This document shows positions 23,515 through 33,234 of a DNA stretch of 64,000 nt, piece by piece. This DNA comes from Lepeophtheirus salmonis (lineage: Eukaryota; Arthropoda; Copepoda; Siphonostomatoida; Caligidae). A model generated the notes under the pieces. The model did not search any database. It was not told where the DNA came from and saw only the letters and a list, made by a program, of their open reading frames with translations. The DNA is taken from contig NC_052139.2 of assembly GCF_016086655.4 (NCBI RefSeq), forward strand, positions 31,500,002 through 31,564,001, in the 5' to 3' direction. The position numbers and the translations under genes are program-made. Every line of letters begins with the position of its first letter. Position 1 is the stretch's first letter.

Positions 23515-23929
23515 CACTCCTGAAAAATTAAATTAAATTTCTTATTTATCTTGATAGTACCTTGCTTAGAATTTATTTGCATATGTATATATTTTTTATG
23601 GACGTTTAGTGAATTTCATTAAGTGCTATGCTTAAAAAATAATTCCTTTACTTTTTCTTTGTATTCTTGTTTTTATTTCAATTTAAAGGTATGAGGAGTA
23701 CCGAGTGCAGAAAAAGTAATGATACCTTCTAAAAATACAGCATTGAATAGGTAATGTTGATTAAATTTTAAAGTTCCGATTATATTGAATTGCTTAGATT
23801 CTAAGCCTTTGATTTATGTACATGTTTTCAAGAAAAATTATGTATACATCACGATGGACCGAAACATAAAAGCCATCATAGGCAATTTAATCTACGCACA
23901 TCAAAGATATCATCCTTTACTATTATATC

Positions 23930-24667
23930 TTTTGACTTTATGGATGTAGGATGTGCGATGACCAACTTAGGGCATACTTTCTTTTTAACTGACAAAAATT
24001 CTAAAGCAGTTACATCCCGTATAGATTTATTCATGATGAAGATTTTCTTAAGACAGGTGATAAAATCATAAAATAAAATCGATACCAAGCCGTCTGACCA
24101 CAAGGTTATCCAACTAACATTAAACCCTCTATCGAAGGAAACAAGAAATGGATAACAGTGGATACATGGGTGATCCTGAAGTCAACGAGAACATAAACAT
24201 AATTCATGACGTATCTTTAAAGATACAACACGTTTAGGATGTATTTCTGCTCGTACGTTCAATGCTTCAAAAAAACAAAAATATGTGCAGAAGGAAGGGA
24301 TCTATTTTGTCTACAAGAAAGCGTGAGTGTCTCAACAATATTGAATTAATTTCTAGAAGCGACATCAGCAAGGAAGAGAAAAAAGTTATGCTGGACGAAA
24401 TATATAGAGAGTGGAATCTTATGCACAGAATGAAAATTATCGATATAGACGATCTATCACATTCAAGATTGCAGTGTGTACGACCGTAAAAAAAAAAACA
24501 GAAGTAAGGTAAAAAATATTTATCCAATGGATAAGAATGGCATAGCATCGAATAATCCGGAGTATATATGTAGAAAGATCGAAAAATTTTACTCCAAGCT
24601 ACACTCATTTTATGAATATAGGAAGGAATTCAAATGCAGAAAATTGTTAGATACCCTAAGGATTTAA
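23930..24667 (+). pseudogene. Non-LTR retrotransposon fragment (endonuclease end to start of RT)
   Basis: In order, the plus strand reads SRIDLFMM (near 24017), KPSDHKVIQLTLNP (near 24090), NENINIIHDVSLKIQHV (near 24190), a lysine/glutamate-rich coiled-coil-like linker around ISKEEKKVMLDEIYREW, then DKNGIASNNPEYICRKIEKF followed by YSKLH. SRID...SDH is the C-terminal signature of AP-endonuclease domains. 'DxxG..........I..FY..L' is the block that precedes the reverse transcriptase in LINE ORF2. The fingers and palm of the RT are absent. Several frame changes and a stop near 24487 show decay. Clade (L1/Tx1-like or other) not settled. Confidence 0.7.
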
Positions 24668-25085
24668 TTTTATTTTACGTGTAATATATGTATATAGAGT
24701 GTTGGAGTCAACCATGAGTTTTGTCAGTGTGAGATATTGAAGTAACTTTATGGGAGAGTGTCACAGTTTTTGTTGAATACATTTAAGGTCAATATCGGGT
24801 GTGATGAGTTTTAGGTGATTATAGTGGAAAAGTAGAATATTTAGTAACGGCATCATAACAAGGGCACATCAAATTATGTATGCAAACAGGTCCTAAGGAG
24901 ACAAGAACCTCCGATTCAGATTCCTTATTTTATTTTTGTTTTCTCATGTAAATGATTTAAATTTTTGTTTTATAATTTTTTACTGTATTTTGATATTTGA
25001 TATTGTTCCAAATTGGTTTAATTTCAAATATGAATCGATATATGGTCTTAAATTTGTTTCATAAATTATAACCAAGATTAGTGTA
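24668..25085. other. No gene seen
   Basis: AT-rich, possibly the 3' side of the preceding non-LTR fragment, but no poly(A) or RT coding content was seen. Confidence 0.3.
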
Positions 25086-25119
25086 TAAAATGTGTTGTAA
25101 ATATAGCTATGCCGTTAGG

Positions 25120-25320
25120 CCAAGAAGAAAAAAGGCTCCATTTGGTGGCGAATTGCGAAAAAAGGCCTGCCACCCGAATATTGATGCCGTGAATACCTTC
25201 GTTAACCAGCAGTGAAGGACCGTGAAAAAAGATTAAGTTGCCAATGTGTACAAGGGGTTCCGGAGGCGGCTGAAGGCTGTCATTGTGGCGGATGGTGGGC
25301 AGATTCATAATTCTTGTGCA
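25120..25320 (+). pseudogene. Mariner transposase C-terminal fragment
   Basis: The frame reads ELRKKACHPNIDAVNTFVNQ, then after a stop VANVYKGFRRRLKAVIVADG and GQIHN. This is the part after the third catalytic aspartate; the same family ends in ADGGQIHR at 46749. A family-like minus-strand frame here is a shadow. Confidence 0.7.
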
Positions 25321-25324
25321 ATGC

Positions 25325-25775
25325 TATTTTAAAAAATAAAAATTGGGGATTGTCTTATCAAGAAGTAATATGAGAGTGACCAGTGAGGGTTGGGCCACTT
25401 TACAGTCTTTTAGGAATAATATGAAAAAAACAGCATTCATATTTATACTCAAGATAGATTTATATGTTCTGCACATGATTTAATCATTTAATTTTGTAGC
25501 AAAGCTACAATTTATCAGAACGGCAACATCTTGCAAGTTGGTAACACTGGCCCAACTCTCCCTCAGGGTGGTAAGTGTTGGGCTGCACTTTGGGAGAGTT
25601 TGACCACAATATTAAATACTAGTAAAATGTTAAGGTTTATTAATTTATTTCGAATTAAAAAAAAATTACATTACATAATTGTCTACATATTGTCAGCTTA
25701 TAGGTGACGACAGATAATATTAGTGTGTAACAAGTGTGTTTTCTTGTTTTTATACAGTCTATTTTTCTCTTCGCT
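25325..25775. other. Spacer with an imperfect hairpin
   Basis: Around 25552-25604, CCAACTCTCCCTCAGGGTGG pairs imperfectly with CACTTTGGGAGAGTTTG. It lies just beyond the pogo/Tigger C-terminus and could be that element's end, but no opposite terminus was found. Confidence 0.3.
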
Positions 25776-26755
25776 TTATTTTGTTTCAATCTCAATCAAT
25801 CTTTTCTCGGGAGTGTCAGTCAAGATAGCCGTTTTTTTGACATTTCTCCTGATATTGTTTCGCGTGCAGGTGTCCTTAGAATTGGCATTAACCTCTGTGG
25901 TGTGAATTTAAGTAAAGGTTCATTGGCTGGTTGGTTGGTGTGGCTGCTTGTAATTGTTCTGGACGATCAAATGGTTGATCTGGTTTGGGGTGCTGTGAGT
26001 GGTTCTTCTGCAGCAGCCGTTTCCAACTGCTCAGGAGGCTCTATGGGGTGGCAGAGCGGGTGGTCTATGACATCTGAAGGTAGGTAAGCATCATCTGGAA
26101 ATATGTCTCTGTTGAGGGGGAAATCCCAGTCCCCTGAAACCCAGAAATTGGATTTGATGGAGTAACGGCAGCAGTGTGCGCTCTCTCTGTCAATTTTGCA
26201 ATTTTATAAATGGTGATTTAACGCCATGGATGGCTTGGCAGCCAATCATCACGCGCGTTGTTGTAACACTGTTTGATAGGTCCATACACCGTTCTATCTC
26301 ATGGCTGCAGACGGTGAGATGTATGTGGAGGCAATGTTAGTATTACAATACTATTGTCTTTCGCTGTGGTTACTGTTTTCAACGACACATGGGACTCGTG
26401 ATTGTCCATAATAAGGAGGACTTGGCAGTCTTTTGAGCATTTTGTCTGACTATGAAAAGAGGCAAATATTGGTCAGAAAATATCTCACTGTTCATCCAAT
26501 CAGATTTGGTAGCTGCAACCTCTGCTCCAGCCAAGGCTCCGTAGAGGAAGGCTGGGTTGAATTTTACCTGGGGAAACACAGAGAACAGAGGGACAGTTGA
26601 ACCACCTTTATTGATGGTACATAGAACACTGACCAGTTGTTCTCTCTATCCAGAAGTGATAGCCCCAACTTGTTGCTTCCCAACCTGACTAACCACTGTA
26701 AATGGAGCCTGGACAGTTGTAAAGCCTGTTTCGTCCATATTATATTTGGCTAATT
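25776..26755 (-). pseudogene. pogo/Tigger-type (DDE_1, jerky-like) transposase relic
   Basis: On the minus strand, in order: LAKYNMDETGFTTVQAP (first catalytic D), VGKQQVGAITSG, VFPQVKFNPAFLYGA, SDWMNSEIFSDQYLP, then in another frame LLIMDNHESHVSL (second D) and TLPPHTSHRLQP-stop-D (third D, 35 residues later). DDWLPSHPWR and NPISGFQGTGISPLNRDIFP follow, with a C-terminus around FTPQRLMPILRTPAR and ILTDTPEKRLIEIETK, stop at 25776. These are hallmark blocks of pogo/Tigger/jerky DDE_1 proteins. The N-terminal CENP-B-like DNA-binding domain was not found. At least two frameshifts and several stops. No terminal repeats could be paired. Confidence 0.85.
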
Positions 26756-26894
26756 ACCAGATGATTTCGGACATTTTTTCTTTTTTGATGAAAAGTTGCG
26801 TGATACACCAAAGGAAACGATCTGCCTGATATGTCGATATTTAATTGACTTGAGAGCTATAAAATAATGAATTGATGGTCTAATTATACTAGAC

Positions 26895-27055
26895 CACCAA
26901 TTCTTATAAACTTATAAAGCTCGGTCCTTGATGACGTTTCACAATTATATTGCTTCTTGTTTTAATCCAGAGGACTGGTCCCAAGGAGTGATAGGACTGG
27001 TCTTAAGACTGGATGTGACAGAATGTATAAGGATTGACACAACTCGTGTTAGAAG
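26895..27055 (-). repeat. GGACCGG dispersed repeat, decayed copy
   Basis: GATAGGACTGGTCTTAAGAC near 26990 and GGATTGACACAACTCGTGTT near 27031 match, in reverse, the head of the copy at 58430-58500. The earlier part (CTCGGTCCTTGATGACGTTT) resembles its tail. Confidence 0.5.
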
Positions 27056-27109
27056 GAACGACATTATTTGTTTCAATTTTCTCCACAAGATCATTGAGAA
27101 CAATTACTT

Positions 27110-27345
27110 TTCTCTACAGACGCAATCGGCGGTAATGGCAGCATTCATGCAGCATCTAAAGGCACCACATCTGTTGCAGATATTCTTCGTCCTCGTTCTC
27201 TCTCATTGCTTATTGACGGAGGCCTTTAGGTGGCAATGGTTTGGTCGCAAATGGCTTCACTCTACGTACGATTATAACATAAAATCAAGAGGTTTCAATG
27301 CAAAGCTGTATCGGTCAAATCGACCTCAGCTAGAAGTCCAGCCAG
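27110..27345 (-). pseudogene. Mariner C-terminal fragment
   Basis: The minus strand reads KPLDFML, stop, SYVE, stop, SHLRPNHCHLKASVNKQ, then NICNRCGAFRCCMNAAITAD. This fits PLDY-W-YVE ... LKASV ... FRxRL ... I-A-DGG of mariners. Stops replace tryptophan positions. Too far (about 300 bp) from the PLD block at 27600 to be the same copy without an insertion. Confidence 0.5.
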
Positions 27346-27469
27346 TGTCTGTTTTCAAAAAGGAACTTCTGTGTGGTCTGTTCTACTTGATTAGGTCTAC
27401 TGTGTGCTTGAGCACTTTGAGCTGGTCAGAAATATCCAGGCTTGTGAACAGATCACAAAATTAAACGGA

Positions 27470-27830
27470 GTTCCATGAATGAATGGAACAGATTTTTTTT
27501 TTAACCTTGAACGATAGAAAAGATGATCTGAGGTGCACCGATAATAGGATTGGGACGGCAAAGGCCCTAATTTCGACATAGCCCCAGGTACCGTGGTCGA
27601 GAGGATTCATGTCAGGTAAGGAGGGAGGCTGAAAATCGTGTTTCCAGAAATTGGAAAAAATCTCCTCGAGCAATTGCAACGATTCCCAGCATCATTGTGG
27701 AAGCTGGAAAATTAGTCTTGTTGACAGGTGGGACGTTATCCACGGCGTAGATGAGGTAGCGGTCGTTGCAATAGATTATCGTCTAGTCCAGTTTTTCTTG
27801 TTTCGTTGATGTGCCAGGGAATTTGTTCAT
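27470..27830 (-). pseudogene. Mariner transposase catalytic fragment with internal deletion
   Basis: Minus strand: NDRYLIYAVDNVPPVNKTNF then PASTMMLGIVA, the block after the first catalytic aspartate. The sequence then jumps to LLEEIFSNFWKHDFQPPSLP then DMNPLDHGTWGYVE, the third catalytic block. The region with the second aspartate is deleted. DNA-binding domain not seen. Confidence 0.72.
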
Positions 27831-28872
27831 TAGTTTCTTAGTTATCGTGAAAATTACTTTTTTTATTTCCTAAGCAATAGATTAAAAAAAAAAATTGAGT
27901 TTTGATTTTACACTGCTTCTTGATGGAAAGAATGCAATTAAAGCTACACAAAAAGGTTAACCAGTGGGTTGAGAAGTCTGTTTCATAAAGCGAACAATAA
28001 AATGAAAATAATATTAAAAAAAATATGCAATTTTGATTTGTAAAAAAAGTGGAATTTTTTGTAAAGCCCGGGACTTTATAACCCATGTGTTACAAGGGGA
28101 GATAAACTTTACTAAAGGCGTCTTTTTTTGTGAACAGCTGTCAATTTCTCAAATTTTCTTTATAAACATTTTTTTTTTTTAATTTTCCTGAAAAAAGTTT
28201 AATATTTTAATTTTATTCAATAATTTTTTTGTTTTTTTTCGTGAATTTTGAAATTTTTTCCAAAATTTTTTATTTTCTGTAAATAACTATGGATTTGAAA
28301 TATTCTCTATAAAATTTAATAACCTGGGTTCCCTTGATTTTGTATGTACACGATAAGATCCACCCTAATCAATACTGCAGTTTAAATTGTATTTTTGTCC
28401 ATAGAAGGTCAATGATGTACATATGTTCTATTCATTTAATGTATTGTGATTCAATTTAATCATTCATATAGGACAATTGAATTATTATTGATGGATGGAT
28501 ACATCTACAATAATAACAATAATAAATAAAAGCTGAGGGGGATGTGAGAGTAATCACGATTGTTCAAAATGCAATCAGACGTTGTTGGTATCATGGCTTT
28601 TATGGAAAGTAAATATGTGTATATATTCATGACTTTGTCTACATGCCGAAGATATTTGTTTGATTAATGAATAGATAGTGTATAGTCATAATCTAACATA
28701 TTAATATGCGAGGTTGTACCCGGTTCGAAATTCAGCAGTTCTATCGGTCCAGCTTTATCGATCTCGGTTCTTTTTTATAGAGGATCATTTGGTAACAGAC
28801 ACTGAAACAAGGGGCATCGCTAGAAAAGTTGGTCACAGGAAATTATATTACATACACACAGCTATCTTATAT
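27831..28872. other. No gene; short AT-rich repeat piece
   Basis: 28130-28330 carries the words of the AT-rich 'ctatggattt' repeat family. 28705-28850 contains, in reverse, a block also found at 31230-31400 (AAAAAAGAACCGAGA...). No coding content. Confidence 0.45.
28705..28850 (-). repeat. AACCGAG-type dispersed repeat fragment
   Basis: In reverse complement it matches 31230-31400: an ATTTCCTG block, GATGCCCCTTGTTTCAGTGT / GACGCCCCTTGTTTTAACTT, then TTACCA and AAAAAAGAACCGAGA. Two inverted copies 2.5 kb apart. Confidence 0.55.
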
Positions 28873-28873
28873 A

Positions 28874-29765
28874 CAGGGAGCAGGGATTAAATTTTCACCT
28901 ACTTCAAACCTTGATAACTTTAACACAATATTATCAAATAAAAAACCGGTTACCAAATAGGAAAGCTATTCTCATCAGCTGACGATACGTAGTTCAGTTA
29001 GCATCATGTCGTCATCATATGAGGAGATAAAGAGCTATAAGTGGAACGAGGAGCTTTTGAGGTATACCGTAGTCATGGCATTGGTTAATAATGGAGGTGA
29101 AATCTCCAATTCAACGATTGATTCAACCTTAGGAGTGAATTTACGGACTGTTCAGCGTATCCGTAAGAAGCTAGAGGACACCAGGGATATTGATGCCACC
29201 ATAAAGAGGGCACCCAAGGAGGAGGGCGCCGACAGGAAGGTCAGGGTCACCAACTTTGTCGACAAGGTGAAGAAGATGGTTGAGGATGACCCTACTAGGT
29301 CCATGAAGGCCGGAGACAGGCATTGGGTGTGGCAACAAGACTCAGCACCCTGCCATGTGTCCAAAATCTCCATGCAGTGGTTAATTGAGAACTGTTATGA
29401 CGTCGTAACTAAGGATTTGTGGCCTCCTAACTCTTCCGACCTTAATCCTTTGGACTATTTTGTCTGGGGCTATGTCGAGAGACATACCAACATACACCCC
29501 CATAGCACCAAGGCCAGCCTGATAGACTCCATCAAGGAGTTATTCGGCAACATGGACAATGAGATGGTCAGAAGAGCCTGCAGCTGGTTCAGAGGCCGTA
29601 TTGAGGTCGTTATAGATGCCAACGGTGATTATATTGAATGAATGGCAATTCTATACCTATATGCTCGTCATAGTTTTGATTTTCAATAAAAATGTTAAAG
29701 AATGTATATTTTGTGTTGTTTTTTGTAGAAAAATATTTTGGCGATAATTTGATCCCCGCTCCCTG
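28874..29765 (+). mobile_element. Mariner family A, copy 2 (deletion derivative with intact ORF)
   Basis: Termini CAGGGAGCAGGGATTAAATT and the complement of CAGGGAGCGGGGATCAAATT, flanked by TA at 28872-28873 and 29766-29767; 892 bp. It carries the same 444-bp internal deletion as copy 1 relative to copy 3. It has the fewest lesions of the three family A copies. Confidence 0.95.
29006..29641 (+). CDS. Truncated mariner transposase, 211 aa, uninterrupted
   Basis: The only transposase-derived frame in the window that is open from ATG (MSSSYEEIKSYKWNEELLRY) to the family's normal stop after GDYIE. Residues 1 to about 95 hold the N-terminal DNA-binding region (VNLRTVQRIRKK is the recognition part of the first helix-turn-helix), followed by DDPTRSMKA. 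At that point 148 residues present in copy 3 are missing and the frame resumes at GDRHWVWQQDSAPCH with the second catalytic aspartate. The third is in SSDLNPLDYFVW (the usual proline before D is serine), 37 residues later. The first catalytic aspartate is absent, so the protein should not catalyse transposition. Because DNA binding may survive, it could repress full-length transposase; this is inference. Confidence 0.85.
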   Translation: MSSSYEEIKSYKWNEELLRYTVVMALVNNGGEISNSTIDSTLGVNLRTVQRIRKKLEDTRDIDATIKRAPKEEGADRKVRVTNFVDKVKKMVEDDPTRSMKAGDRHWVWQQDSAPCHVSKISMQWLIENCYDVVTKDLWPPNSSDLNPLDYFVWGYVERHTNIHPHSTKASLIDSIKELFGNMDNEMVRRACSWFRGRIEVVIDANGDYIE

Positions 29766-29779
29766 TACAGAATGCGTAG

Positions 29780-29998
29780 TGCCCTGGGTTCCAGCAGAGC
29801 CCTGAAAACTAAGGTTACTTAAGAAAATGGTTTTCAATGTGTGCCCGTGAGGGGAGCCTTGACGGGGGGGGGGTGGCAGGAAGGTGCATAGTTGAGTATT
29901 GCTTTCAGTCTATACATGATTTGTATAAGGGGGGCCCTTAACTAAAATTGTATTATTGTAGGGTGACCATGCATAGTAAAGTTTGGAAACCCCTGGCT
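29780..29998 (-). mobile_element. hAT-like terminal fragment
   Basis: Read on the minus strand from 29997, CCAGGGGTTTCCAAACTTTA then CTATGCATGGTC resembles hAT-type ends (CAGGGGTTCCCAAACTT). A related end facing the other way is at 31152-31190. No transposase remains were recognised. Confidence 0.4.
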
Positions 29999-30035
29999 TA
30001 AAAAACATTATAGGGCTCTGACAAGCTTGGACAAA

Positions 30036-31082
30036 GATCCATCATCTAACCCACTCCTTCCCACTGTTATTTACATATTCTAGTGCCTAAAAACCCTTTT
30101 TTCAGATCCATAAGAAGCCCTTACCTAGTTTATTTTTCAGATACAACTAGTACTCTGGCAACGTAAAAAAATGACTTTCAAACTTTTTCCAATCGAAGAC
30201 ATGCAATTGAAGGATGATCAGTCCCTTTACACCTCACTATATACTTCATTTCAGTATTACTCCTCAGTTATTATATAAGTATTCAACGATTCCATGGCAG
30301 AGGGTCTGACAAAAATTATATCAAAGAACAACTCAGAAAATTGACTTTTAAATAGAGCTATTTTTTTCATAGATTGTTTTTTCTTCATATATTATAGGTA
30401 TATAAAAGAAAGGACAAGGCCAATCAGCAATATAATAGAATCTCGGTTCAAATTTGTTCGTTCCAGTTCTAGCCGTTCAAGAACTAGAACTGCTTGAACA
30501 GCTAGATCCATAAGGGCTCAACCTTGTCAATATGTAGATTATAACTATAAAAATCCCTGTGAATTCATGTTTACTACCCTTATAATTGTTTAAAATGGGG
30601 GATTAGAAAAACGCAGTGGTTCTTTTGAGTAATTATTTATAGGCAACATTAGTGACGTCACTAGGCTCTTTTTTTTTTTTGGATGGGGGGTATAATTATA
30701 TATAATTATGTTTTTTGGTGTTATTACCAAGGTTTGTGCTCTTAGCTTTCTTGCAGGTCTAGCAGTTCCGGTACTTGAACAGCCAGAACCGAAACTGACA
30801 AAGTGGACCCGAGACCACAATATATTGCTTATCAGTCTCGGTTCTTGTGCTTTTGTTCTGATATAGAATATATAGAGAAAATGAAAAATATATTATACAA
30901 AATAAATTAGTCTAAATTAATAAGTCAATTTTCCGAGTTTTCCAATAATTTTTTTACTTCGCCAAGTGATATAGTTGTATCTAAGTTCAGAATACCTAAG
31001 GGCTTCTTATGGATCTGGAAAAGGAGTTTCACGTACGAAAAAATGTAAATACAAGAGTGGGAGTAGGTTAGATTATGGATCC
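30036..31082. repeat. Large inverted repeat (arms about 490 and 350 bp)
   Basis: Left arm 30036-30525 and right arm 30735-31082 (inverted) share GATCCATMATCTAACC, TTATTTACAT-like, CAGATCCATAAGAAGCCCTT (30105-30124 against about 31000-31020), GATACAACTA and TTCTRGCYGTTCAAG blocks in the same order. The spacer of about 210 bp includes CAGTGGTTCTTTTGAG near 30616. The arms are two diverged copies of one repeat in opposite orientation. No coding frame. Confidence 0.7.
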
Positions 31083-31149
31083 AGGTCCGCCACTATCCCC
31101 CCCCCTAAACAAATACATATTAAACTGAGGTACTTTTTAAACGAGTTTT

Positions 31150-31400
31150 AAGTACCCCTGTTGGAAACTTGGGGTACTATGCACTTTTCGTATAAGGTAA
31201 CTGCGGCTCTGTTTGTATCGAATATCATTTCCTGGCCCTGAAATTTCTTGTGACGCCCCTTGTTTTAACTTCCTGTTACCAGACAAAAAAGAACCGAGAA
31301 AGAAGACCGGATCCAAGACCAATTAAACTGAACCGAGTCCGAAACCTTTGAAATGAAAGAACCGGGAACGATAGAACCTCTGAACCTGAACCGGGCACAA
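31150..31400 (+). repeat. hAT-like end plus AACCGAG-type repeat
   Basis: 31152-31190 reads CCCCTGTTGGAAACTTGGGG then TACTATGCAC, related to the end at 29961-29997 but facing right. It continues into the block with GACGCCCCTTGTTTTAACTT and AAAGAACCGAGAAAGAAGAC shared with 28705-28850. Confidence 0.45.
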
Positions 31401-32920
31401 TTTTGGTTATTACACATGGAATTCGAAAATGATCAGTTTGAAATTAACTCAAAAAAATAGATGCTTGACCAAAACATTCGAAAACATAGTTTGCAGGGAA
31501 AAATATAAACGTTCATATTCTAATTGCCAATAACGGGTCGCTTTTTGACAACTTTTTTCGAAGATTACTACATCTTTTTTCTTGATTAAGGGTAATTTAA
31601 AGTTATTATTTTTGACAGTGGCTTTAATATGGTTTTAATATGATTTTGAGTCTACAACTTTCAATTACTTTATACATTGATTAATTTCTATGTAATTTCT
31701 AACCCCACAATTTGTAGTTTAATGACCAGACGTCACATTGGAATCATTGTTATTATCCAAGTTGGATGGAGAGGTATGCATTTACAAAACAAACAGACGA
31801 TGTAATAAAAAGAGGCTCAAGATATTGGTAGGTCAATGGAAAGGGATATTAATCCCTTACAATTAGCAATTACTAAAATGACTACAAAAAATAGACATTT
31901 AGCAGACCTATACTAATGGTGCCAATGTACATAAGGATTAATGTTTGCATAGTGCCTCTAAACTTAATTGTATGTCAAAAAATATTGACATACTTAACCA
32001 AGCTTACCCCCCCACCATACGCTCCTGCGTCCTCCCTTTCACGATGTGAAAACAGAATAATGTATAACAATGGAGCTACTGTCTAGACTTTATATCTCTT
32101 TTTATTTCTAACCACACAATTTGTTGTTTTGTATGAACGTACAATGGTGCCCTATAATTGCTATGTACGAATAATTGTTTAATATACTTAGAGTGATACA
32201 CTTGTTTTTAAGGCCTGGCAGCAAACACAGTTTGTTAAATGGGCCTATCAAGCCGTGGAGGATTTATTATTACAATATTAAGTTCAAATCATTAGTCAAA
32301 AACTATAATTTGGAGTTGGGAGTCTTTGAACACATAATTCCATTTGATTTTAGAGTTTTATCACCAAGTTAGTTAGTTTTACTTACTCATTTGTCTGCCA
32401 AGGGCAAAGCTAGTTGAAAAATTCAAAAAAAGGGGATTGGATGACCTTTGACACTTCTACCTTCTCTCGTTTCTTGTATTTAAATTTCATTGATGTCTCT
32501 GACAACAATAAAAAAAGAGCGCTCACAAGCCCACAGAGGAGGTTAACAGTACAGATAAACTAAAATCACTGTGGTTATGTGGGAGATGAGCTGACACAAG
32601 AAATTTACAGCGTTTTGAAAAAATCAGCAAATCTGTAAAACCCATTACAGCCTTTAAAAAAAATGTAATTACAACCTTTATAAGCACAACACCTTCTGAA
32701 TTATAGCCACGTTTTCTCCCACTCATGTTATGGTTAGAATTGCAAACAAAAAAAACAAAAACAATTCTAGGTAAGTGTAAAAGATATAATAAAATATATT
32801 TAGTACTTTAGTCTCTAGAGTACAGCCTGTCTAAATCTTAGATACCCAGCTCGATGCTGCCAGATAGAATTAATATGACTACATTGTTATTATTTGGATA
32901 AAAATTTGAATATGATACAG
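31401..32920. other. No gene seen
   Basis: Contains two loosely similar stretches (31687-31745 and 32090-32155, sharing TTTCTAACCNCACAATTTGT). Small open frames at 32175-32372 and 32523-32726 show no motif. Confidence 0.4.
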
Positions 32921-32924
32921 GAAA

Positions 32925-33231
32925 AATGTGGTCCTACAACAAGAAGGCGCTTTTGTCCACACTGCCAAAACTACTCAAAGATAGTTGAGCAATAATATCA
33001 AATTTTAGTCAAAATAAATATGGACCCCCTATTCATGCGACACCAAACCTTTGACTACGCCATTTGGTTGTGTATAAAGTCAACGGCCTGTACACTTAGG
33101 CAACAAAATATCATGTACATGAAGGCTACTATAAACGACCACTGGGTTAATACATGGTGAAAACGGGGCAAGCCTTCGGGAGGCGTCTTGAGGTCATCAT
33201 GGACGCCAGAGGGTGCTTCATCGAAGATTAG
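32925..33231 (+). pseudogene. Mariner transposase fragment, second catalytic block to C-terminus
   Basis: Reads VLQQEGAFVHTAKTTQ, where E replaces the second catalytic aspartate. Then come F-stop-SK-stop-IWTPYSCDTKPL (third block), a frameshift to FDYAIWLCIKSTACTLRQQN, MKATINDHWVNTW, and a last frameshift to AFGRRLEVIMDARGCFIED with a stop at 33231. Stops sit at tryptophan positions. Heavily decayed. Confidence 0.7.
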
Positions 33232-33234
33232 ATG

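Noticed and set aside
25734..26087. 117-codon plus-strand frame with hydrophobic start, signal-peptide-like
   Set aside because: Antisense of the pogo/Tigger C-terminus, whose motifs are unmistakable on the minus strand.
26928..27464. 178-codon plus-strand open frame
   Set aside because: It is the opposite strand of mariner and GGACCGG-repeat relics; the minus strand shows transposase motifs, the plus-strand protein shows none.
28725..28745. GGTTCGAAATTC resembling a tRNA/SINE B box
   Set aside because: No A box at the right spacing and no cloverleaf; the site lies inside a dispersed repeat whose other copy (31380-31400) does not keep the motif.
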